Positions 59,427 to 64,000 of a stretch of DNA of 64,000 nucleotides are shown piece after piece (position 1 is the stretch's first letter; each line of letters starts with the position of its first letter). This DNA comes from Verrucomicrobiia bacterium DG1235 (GTDB lineage Bacteria > Verrucomicrobiota > Verrucomicrobiia > Opitutales > Opitutaceae). The position numbers were made by a program, and so were the translations under genes. Under the pieces are notes generated by a model. That model was not told the origin of the DNA, made no database searches, and worked only from the letters and a program-made list of their open reading frames with translations. The stretch covers positions 164,131 to 228,130 of the forward strand of contig DS990593.1 in the NCBI GenBank assembly GCA_000155695.1, given 5' to 3'.

Positions 59427-59454
59427 GTAATACGAATGTTCCTAATCGTATTAC
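59427..59454. promoter_or_regulatory. Predicted NikR-like operator upstream of the transporter operon
   Basis: GTAATAC (59427-59433), 14 nt, GTATTAC (59448-59454), inside the longer arms GTAATACGA and TCGTATTAC. Half-site and spacing are the same as at 53641-53670. The remaining sequence up to 59579 shows no further element; I looked for a guanidine riboswitch (paired ACGR loops) and saw none. Confidence 0.75.
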
Positions 59455-59579
59455 GTATTTGAACCTCGATAAGCAGCGAACGTGCCATTGCCGCCACAGG
59501 TGGCGAAAGCGGATGAAATTGACTGTGGGCGCTTCCTTTGGGGCGCGGGGCGTGGTTGGAATTGAGCAGCTGCGGCGGT

Positions 59580-59978
59580 TTAGGCGGAAAGAGCGGGGGT
59601 TTTTGGCAGGATGATCCAGGAGGTGACAGCTCCAGCTGCAATGCCGATTGGAACAAAGTTATGCAGGGTTGCCACGTCGATTACGATGCCGATGAAGAAG
59701 CCGCAGAGCGCGCCAAGGAGTGGGCCCACGATGAAGATGCGTGGTTTCGAGGGACGGGATTTAGTTTTTGTGAACGCTTCGTGGGCGAAGAAAAAGAGGG
59801 TTCCCGGGATGAGGCAGAACAGGAACGCGAAGGCGAAGTAGAAAGGGAACCGTCCGATGAGGGCGGGTGGGTTTTCTAAGCTGGGGGAATTGGCGAGTTC
59901 CCAGGCGAATAGGGAGAGGGTTCCGATCGTTGGCGGCACGATCAGGCAAGCGAGGTAGCGTTTGAGCGGATGTTTCAT
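59580..59978 (-). CDS. Hypothetical four-helix membrane protein
   Basis: 132 residues with about four membrane helices (about 9-27, 44-66, 84-104, 108-127). I recognise no family. The ATG overlaps the stop of the epimerase gene (ATGA), making it the last gene of the three-gene operon behind the GbsR-type site. A glycine-rich helix pair (G-P-L-L-G-A-L-C-G-F-F-I-G) is the only notable feature. Confidence 0.75.
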   Translation of the reverse strand: MKHPLKRYLACLIVPPTIGTLSLFAWELANSPSLENPPALIGRFPFYFAFAFLFCLIPGTLFFFAHEAFTKTKSRPSKPRIFIVGPLLGALCGFFIGIVIDVATLHNFVPIGIAAGAVTSWIILPKTPALSA

Positions 59979-60943
59979 AGTCTGGGTAAGGTAAGGGCTG
60001 GCTCGGTGGGGAGCTCTTGCGAAGGCGTTCGCCGCGTGAGGTTTTCGAAGGCCTCGTCTAGGAATGGATAGTTGAATACGAAGCGGTGGCTGAGGAGCTT
60101 GGCGGGTATGGCGAAGCGACTTTTGAGGGTGAGCTCCGTTTCGGTTCGCATGATCCAGGCGGCGATTTCCAGCATGGGCTTGATGTGAGGGAGGCCGAAA
60201 GGGATTCGAAGCGATTGGCGTAGGGTTTTCATGAATACGCTGTTTGTGACCGGAGCGGGAGCTGTGAGGTTGAGTGGACCGGCGATATCCTCATCGTCTA
60301 TTGCGAATTCGATGGCGCGAGCGAAGTCCCTCTCGTGTATCCAACTCGTCATTTGGTTGCCGTGGCTGAGCTTGCCACCCATGCCGCAACGAGCGATGCG
60401 GGCGAGGATGGGGAAGACGCTGTTGTTTCCGTGGCCGAGCACCATACTGGTGCGGAGCGCGATGCGGCGTGTGGCTGGAAGTTCAGCTTCGAAGAAGGCA
60501 TCTTCCCATGCGCGGCAGATCTCGACCGAGAAGCCGTGGCCCAGCTCTCCGTCTGTCTCGTCCATAGGCGTATCGAAGCTGTGGCGGTAGATGGTGGCGC
60601 TGGAGGCGTTTAGCCAGACGGAAGGCGGGTTTTCCAGTTCGCGTAGGGATTTGGCCAATACGCGGGTGGGGCGGATTCGACTTTGCAGGATGGCCTCGCG
60701 ATTGCGGCGGCGGTATCGGCAGTTGACTGACTTTCCGCAGAGGTTGACGAGGACGTCGGCTTCATTCAGCTCGCTTGTCCAGGGGCCGATGGTTTCTCCG
60801 TCCCACTGCACGGGACGGCCTTCGGCGAACTTTGGGTCATCGCCGCGTGTGAGGATGACTGCGTCCCAGCCTTTTTCGTTGAAGTGGCGAGCGAGGACTT
60901 GTCCGAGAAAACCGGAGCCTCCGGCGAGGACTATCTTTTTCAT
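59975..60943 (-). CDS. SDR39U1/YfcH-family NAD(P)-dependent epimerase-like protein
   Basis: 322-residue extended short-chain dehydrogenase of the TIGR01777 (YfcH, SDR39U1) family. The cofactor loop is L-A-G-G-S-G-F-L-G at residues 5-13; N-L-C-G-K-S-V-N-C-R-Y follows, then N-A-S-S-A-T-I-Y-R-H (the active-site Ser/Thr/Tyr region), R-T-S-M-V-L-G and S-W-I-H-E-R-D-F. A C-terminal DUF1731-like tail is present. Physiological substrate unknown. Lies between two small membrane protein genes in one operon. Confidence 0.9.
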   Translation of the reverse strand: MKKIVLAGGSGFLGQVLARHFNEKGWDAVILTRGDDPKFAEGRPVQWDGETIGPWTSELNEADVLVNLCGKSVNCRYRRRNREAILQSRIRPTRVLAKSLRELENPPSVWLNASSATIYRHSFDTPMDETDGELGHGFSVEICRAWEDAFFEAELPATRRIALRTSMVLGHGNNSVFPILARIARCGMGGKLSHGNQMTSWIHERDFARAIEFAIDDEDIAGPLNLTAPAPVTNSVFMKTLRQSLRIPFGLPHIKPMLEIAAWIMRTETELTLKSRFAIPAKLLSHRFVFNYPFLDEAFENLTRRTPSQELPTEPALTLPRL

Positions 60944-60997
60944 GAGCTTGTATTCGGTTTTTGGGTGCTGAGCGTTTTGCTAGCCGGTTTTGCTTTG

Positions 60998-61378
60998 TCA
61001 GGCGGTAGCGACATGTTTGGGAGCGGGTCTGTACCTGGGCTCGCCTTTGCGCACCTTGTTGATCATTCGCATGTTGAAGAAGTGAATGAGGCCAATGATG
61101 AGGAGCGCGATGCCGAGGCGGTATCCTGCGACTTGGATGGCTTCCACGAGGTTGCTGGCGGTTACTGTGAAGCGGAGGCTGGTGCCGATGATGCCTAGAT
61201 TTAGGAGGTAGAATCCGGTGTTTAGCAGGACGTTGATGGCGTCGGCGAGGGCCGGCTTGTCCTGAAAGGCTTCCTCGAGGAAGGGCATTCCGTGAGTGCG
61301 CAGGGTGCGGCCCACGTAAATGGTCATGCCTATGGCGGCGGCTAGGTAGCCGAGGGTGGCGAGTAGCGTATAGTTCAT
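60998..61378 (-). CDS. Hypothetical three-helix membrane protein
   Basis: 126 residues with about three membrane helices (about 4-24, 44-70, 80-102) and a basic C-terminal tail (R-K-G-E-P-R-Y-R-P-A-P-K). I do not recognise the family. First gene of an operon with the epimerase-like gene; a TTTCGG-N6-CTGAAA site 43-62 bp upstream matches the one before the GbsR-type regulator, so it is a likely target. Confidence 0.75.
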   Translation of the reverse strand: MNYTLLATLGYLAAAIGMTIYVGRTLRTHGMPFLEEAFQDKPALADAINVLLNTGFYLLNLGIIGTSLRFTVTASNLVEAIQVAGYRLGIALLIIGLIHFFNMRMINKVRKGEPRYRPAPKHVATA

Positions 61379-61420
61379 GGCTGCTTTGGTTGGAGGATGA
61401 AAACAATGAAATTATTTTAA

Positions 61421-61440
61421 TTTTCGGAAAAAACTGAAAA
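61421..61440. promoter_or_regulatory. Predicted GbsR-type operator (membrane protein operon)
   Basis: TTTTCGG-N6-CTGAAAA (core 61422-61439), one mismatch from the palindrome at 62000-62017. It lies between the regulator stop and the operon's first start codon. Confidence 0.65.
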
Positions 61441-61476
61441 TTTATCTGGGCATTGTGCGGTGGGGGCGTCGGGTGG

Positions 61477-61986
61477 CTAGGAGAGGACTTTAAGGATTTT
61501 TGGGAGGAGGCTGCTCTTCTCTTTGGAGGCGACCTTTTCCATTATGGAGTTTGCGAGGGTGACGAACTCGTTGAGTGACGAGAGTTGTTTGTGTAGTTCC
61601 TTGGCCTCGGCGGTTTTGAGGTGCTTGGAGCGATCGACGCAGTCTTTGAGGACTTGGCTTGCGGGTTCTGTTTCGCGACGCTTGCGTTCGCGGGCTACGA
61701 TGCAGAAGATTTTCCAGGTGTCTTTCTCCGCCTCGTAGTGGTCTTTGCGTTCGCCTTTGAGGATAACTTGACGGATGAGGCCCCAGCTTACGAGGTCGCG
61801 CAGGTTCGTATTCGCATTTCCACGACTGACTGAAAGTTCGGCCATGATATCGTCGGTGGTGAGCGGATTGGGAGAGACGAGGAGGAGGGCGTGGATCATG
61901 GCCATGGTTCTGTTGATGCCCCACTGGCTGCCGAGGGCGCCCCACTGGGCTACGAAGTTGTCTTTGATTTTGGCGAGTTCGCTCAT
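61477..61986 (-). CDS. GbsR/MarR-type transcriptional regulator
   Basis: 169-residue winged-helix regulator of the GbsR group. N-terminal helix with W-G-A-L-G-S-Q-W-G-I-N-R-T-M-A-M-I-H-A-L-L-L, then the recognition region T-T-D-D-I-M-A-E-L-S-V-S-R-G-N-A-N-T-N-L-R-D-L and wing G-E-R-K-D-H-Y-E-A; the C-terminal helices likely dimerise. GbsR of Bacillus controls glycine betaine synthesis, but here the linked genes do not point to choline. Its own promoter carries TTTCAG-N6-CTGAAA, implying autoregulation, and a matching site precedes the downstream operon. Confidence 0.9.
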   Translation of the reverse strand: MSELAKIKDNFVAQWGALGSQWGINRTMAMIHALLLVSPNPLTTDDIMAELSVSRGNANTNLRDLVSWGLIRQVILKGERKDHYEAEKDTWKIFCIVARERKRRETEPASQVLKDCVDRSKHLKTAEAKELHKQLSSLNEFVTLANSIMEKVASKEKSSLLPKILKVLS

Positions 61987-61999
61987 AATTGAATTTAAG

Positions 62000-62017
62000 T
62001 TTCAGAAAATACTGAAA
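62000..62017. promoter_or_regulatory. Predicted GbsR-type autoregulatory operator
   Basis: Perfect palindrome TTTCAG-N6-CTGAAA, 14 bp upstream of the regulator ATG, matching the site at 61421-61440. Confidence 0.7.
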
Positions 62018-62098
62018 ATATAGAATGTCAAGCCTCCGGTTTCGTCTTTGGCTTGAGGGGGTGGGGGGTCGACTGGGTAGGCGAGTGGGCGCTTGTTG

Positions 62099-62542
62099 CT
62101 AGAGGGATTGGATGAACTCGTCGGGATTGGTAGTGACGGGGAGCTCTCTCAGCTTTTCTCCGCTGGGCGATAGGATAAGCAATGTGGGGAATGAGCGGGC
62201 GTCGTACATTTCCATGAAGGATTCGCCTTCGTCGGATTCGTATTCGATCCTGCTGAAAACGTACTTTTTGTTGATTGCCTTTTGGACGGCGGGATTGGAG
62301 AAGACTTGCTTGTCCAGGTTTCTGCAGGTCGGGCACCAGATTGCGGAAAGGTCCGCGAGTACGAGTTTGTTTTCCGCGTGCGCCTTCTGCATGGCGGCGG
62401 GCAGGGCGTGGCGCTCGAGCCCCATTTCTTCTAGGGCTTTTTTGCCGAAGTAGGTTTGTATTTCGACGTTTGCGAAGTAGGCGGCGGCGATGGCGGCGGC
62501 GACGACAAGGTATTTGTACCAAGAGGTTTTCTTTTCGGGCAT
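62099..62542 (-). CDS. Membrane-anchored thioredoxin-like protein
   Basis: 147 residues: a short basic N-terminus, one membrane helix (about 11-26) and a thioredoxin fold with C-P-T-C in A-I-W-C-P-T-C-R-N-L-D (about 69-72) and the cis-Pro in R-S-F-P-T-L-L-I. It resembles the C-terminal domain of DsbD and stand-alone DUF255/thioredoxin_7 proteins, so thiol-disulfide exchange on the periplasmic side is likely. Partner unknown. Transcribed in the same direction as the histidine kinase, 67 bp downstream of it. Confidence 0.85.
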   Translation of the reverse strand: MPEKKTSWYKYLVVAAAIAAAYFANVEIQTYFGKKALEEMGLERHALPAAMQKAHAENKLVLADLSAIWCPTCRNLDKQVFSNPAVQKAINKKYVFSRIEYESDEGESFMEMYDARSFPTLLILSPSGEKLRELPVTTNPDEFIQSL

Positions 62543-62609
62543 GGCAGCTGGGAGGTCTGCGGCTATTCGAAAGAAGTATCTTGGCGCTTGCGAGCGATTT
62601 CTGGCTGTC

Positions 62610-64000
62610 TCAGTTGTTTGAAAGATCGACTTCCCGGTTGTCGGCGAATTTTCTGAGGGCGGCGCGAATGTTTTCGTCTTTGACGGGTTTGGGAAGATAG
62701 TCGTTCATGCCGGCGGCTCGAATTGCCGGAGCGGCATCAGATTCGACGTTTGCGGTGAATCCTATTATCCATGGTTGGCTAATCTTGTCGCCAGAAGAGC
62801 GAATGGAGCGGGTGGCTTCGAGGCCGTCCATGACCGGCATTTGCAGGTCCATGAAGATGAGGTCGTAGCGTTGTTTTAGGATGGCGGCAAGGGCTTCTGC
62901 TCCGTCGTCGACGATGTCGATCTTATAGCCTTCTCTTTTCATGATAAGCTTGAAGACCTTTTGGTTGAGCTTGTTGTCTTCTGCTAGAAGGATGTTGAGG
63001 TTCTCGATTACGGGAGCCGGCTTATCGAATTTGTTGTCGGATTTCGTTTTCGGCTTGGCGGTTCCAAGTACTTGATGGACCAGTTTTCTCAGGTCTGAAA
63101 TGTGTAGTGGACTCGTAATGACGTGCGCTGAAAACTTGTCGTTGAGAGTTGTGTGGTGGCTGGGGCGGCATAGTATGTTCTTGTTCGTCTTTTCGGAAAG
63201 GTACTTCGTTTCCTGCTCTACGAAAAGCACAGCTGTGTTTTCGTCGTCGAACTGTGTCGAAGAAACTATGGAGAGGGTCGGTTTGGCGTCGTTGTCGTGG
63301 ACAATTTCGCATCCCCATTCGACTAGGGTTTCACTTATGCAGTTCTTAAGTGGCTCGTTAGCGATGGATAGGGAAGCGGTGAAAGGGACGGCGTCGGGAT
63401 TGGGACTTGGGTAGGTGGCAAGCGTTTCGTTTTCTTCGCAATTGAGAGGAATGGTGAACTGGAAGGTCGAGCCGGAGCCGACTTCGCTTTCGACTTCGAT
63501 AATTCCGCCCATAGCCATTGCCAGCCGCTGACTGATTGCGAGACCGAGTCCTGTGCCGCCGAAACGGCGGGTCATGGAAGAGTCGACTTGGGAGAAGGTT
63601 TGGAAGAGGCGGTGCTTGCGGTCGTCTGGAATGCCGATGCCTGTATCATGAATTGCGATACTTGCGAATACGTTTTCGCTTTCTCCTACGACGCAGCATT
63701 TTGCCTCGAGCCAAACATGACCTTTCTGGGTGAATTTGACGGCGTTTCCAAGGAGGTTGATGAGTACTTGACGCAGGCGGGTGACGTCGCCTTTGACGAT
63801 GGCGGGAAGTTTGGGATCGATGGTGACAATGAAGTCGATCGGCGCGTCGCGTCTCGGAGCGGCTACGATATCCATGGCCTCTTCGAGGCAATTCACAAGG
63901 TTGAAAGGCTGGTCTTCGAGGTCGAGATGGCCGCTCTCTATTTTTGAGTAGTCGAGTACGTCGTTGATGAGAGAGAGAAGTGCGTCGGAGCTGGAGCGAA
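62610..64000 (-). CDS. Hybrid sensor histidine kinase (partial, N-terminus beyond the right edge)
   Basis: About 463 residues are visible; the frame is open at the edge. It begins at the end of the HisKA helix ([17 protein letters not shown]), then HATPase_c with N-box [11 protein letters not shown]1 D-T-G-I-G-I-P, F-box and G2 F-G-G-T-G-L-G-L. Next comes a divergent receiver-like section with no clear phosphorylation Asp, then a complete receiver domain ([21 protein letters not shown] with the phosphoacceptor Asp, and P-K-P-V near the end). The order kinase, pseudo-receiver, receiver is BarA-like. No Hpt domain follows. Sensor input cannot be judged from this window. Confidence 0.92.
   Translation of the reverse strand, partial: RSSSDALLSLINDVLDYSKIESGHLDLEDQPFNLVNCLEEAMDIVAAPRRDAPIDFIVTIDPKLPAIVKGDVTRLRQVLINLLGNAVKFTQKGHVWLEAKCCVVGESENVFASIAIHDTGIGIPDDRKHRLFQTFSQVDSSMTRRFGGTGLGLAISQRLAMAMGGIIEVESEVGSGSTFQFTIPLNCEENETLATYPSPNPDAVPFTASLSIANEPLKNCISETLVEWGCEIVHDNDAKPTLSIVSSTQFDDENTAVLFVEQETKYLSEKTNKNILCRPSHHTTLNDKFSAHVITSPLHISDLRKLVHQVLGTAKPKTKSDNKFDKPAPVIENLNILLAEDNKLNQKVFKLIMKREGYKIDIVDDGAEALAAILKQRYDLIFMDLQMPVMDGLEATRSIRSSGDKISQPWIIGFTANVESDAAPAIRAAGMNDYLPKPVKDENIRAALRKFADNREVDLSNN

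Noticed and set aside
59397-59579. Possible guanidine riboswitch upstream of the transporter operon
   Set aside because: I looked for paired ACGR-loop hairpins or a ykkC-like core and saw none; the region instead contains the GTAWTAC palindrome.
1-64000. CRISPR arrays, tRNA or rRNA genes, insertion sequences, prophage
   Set aside because: No regularly spaced repeat-spacer array, cloverleaf, rRNA-like stretch, transposase, integrase or phage gene was recognised on reading either strand.

Overview
The window looks like chromosome from a Gram-negative bacterium of the Verrucomicrobiota, most likely the Opitutae/Puniceicoccales side. This is inferred from an lpxC-fabZ fusion, a murC-murB fusion, an uninterrupted division and cell-wall (dcw) cluster from mraZ to ftsZ with meso-DAP-type murE, Rnf and type I secretion genes, and short CACGAAT / CGCAGATGG intergenic repeats. 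No rRNA, tRNA, CRISPR, prophage or insertion sequence was recognised. Both window ends cut genes.

Layout. (1) 1-4097: an outer-membrane lipoprotein factor (cut at the left edge) divergent from a PrtD-type ABC exporter and HlyD-type adaptor, together a type I secretion unit. (2) 4202-6352: lipid A genes lpxC/fabZ and lpxA. (3) 6372-8902, minus strand: a DUF72 protein, hisI, a HAD hydrolase and a DUF971 protein. (4) 9278-28847, plus strand: mraZ, small ORF, rsmH, small ORF, ftsL, ftsI, murE, murF, mraY, murD, a LysM protein, ftsW, murG, murC/B, ddl, ftsQ, ftsA, ftsZ. Most genes overlap by 4 bp or lie within about 30 bp of each other, and mraZ is preceded by three TGGGG boxes at 10-bp spacing.

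(5) 43283-29205, minus strand: an apparent energy-conservation operon with an OFA-family transporter, apbE, rnfB, a 1638-residue pyruvate:ferredoxin oxidoreductase, rnfC, rnfD, rnfG, rnfE, rnfA, a small Cys-rich membrane protein resembling NqrM in layout, and a plant-type ferredoxin-NADP reductase. Read together: uptake of a 2-oxoacid, its oxidation to reduced ferredoxin, and disposal of the electrons through Rnf (NAD+ and ion pumping) or the reductase (NADP+). (6) 45805-43561, minus: a chemoreceptor and a DUF2490 outer-membrane protein, closed by a clear terminator.

(7) 59396-46099, minus: two tandem operons for guanidine (or urea-like) nitrogen use. The upstream one has binding protein, permease, ATPase, creatininase-family amidohydrolase and a glutamine-synthetase-like ligase. 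The downstream one has a NikR-like regulator, two urea-carboxylase-associated proteins (carboxyguanidine deiminase subunits), a biotin carboxylase of the urea/guanidine type, and allophanate hydrolase. The same GTAWTAC-N14-GTAWTAC palindrome precedes both operons, which strongly suggests the NikR-like protein controls them. (8) 61986-59580, minus: a GbsR-type regulator and a three-gene operon, each preceded by a TTTCRG-N6-CTGAAA site. (9) 62542 to the right edge, minus: a membrane-anchored thioredoxin-like protein and a hybrid histidine kinase cut at the edge.
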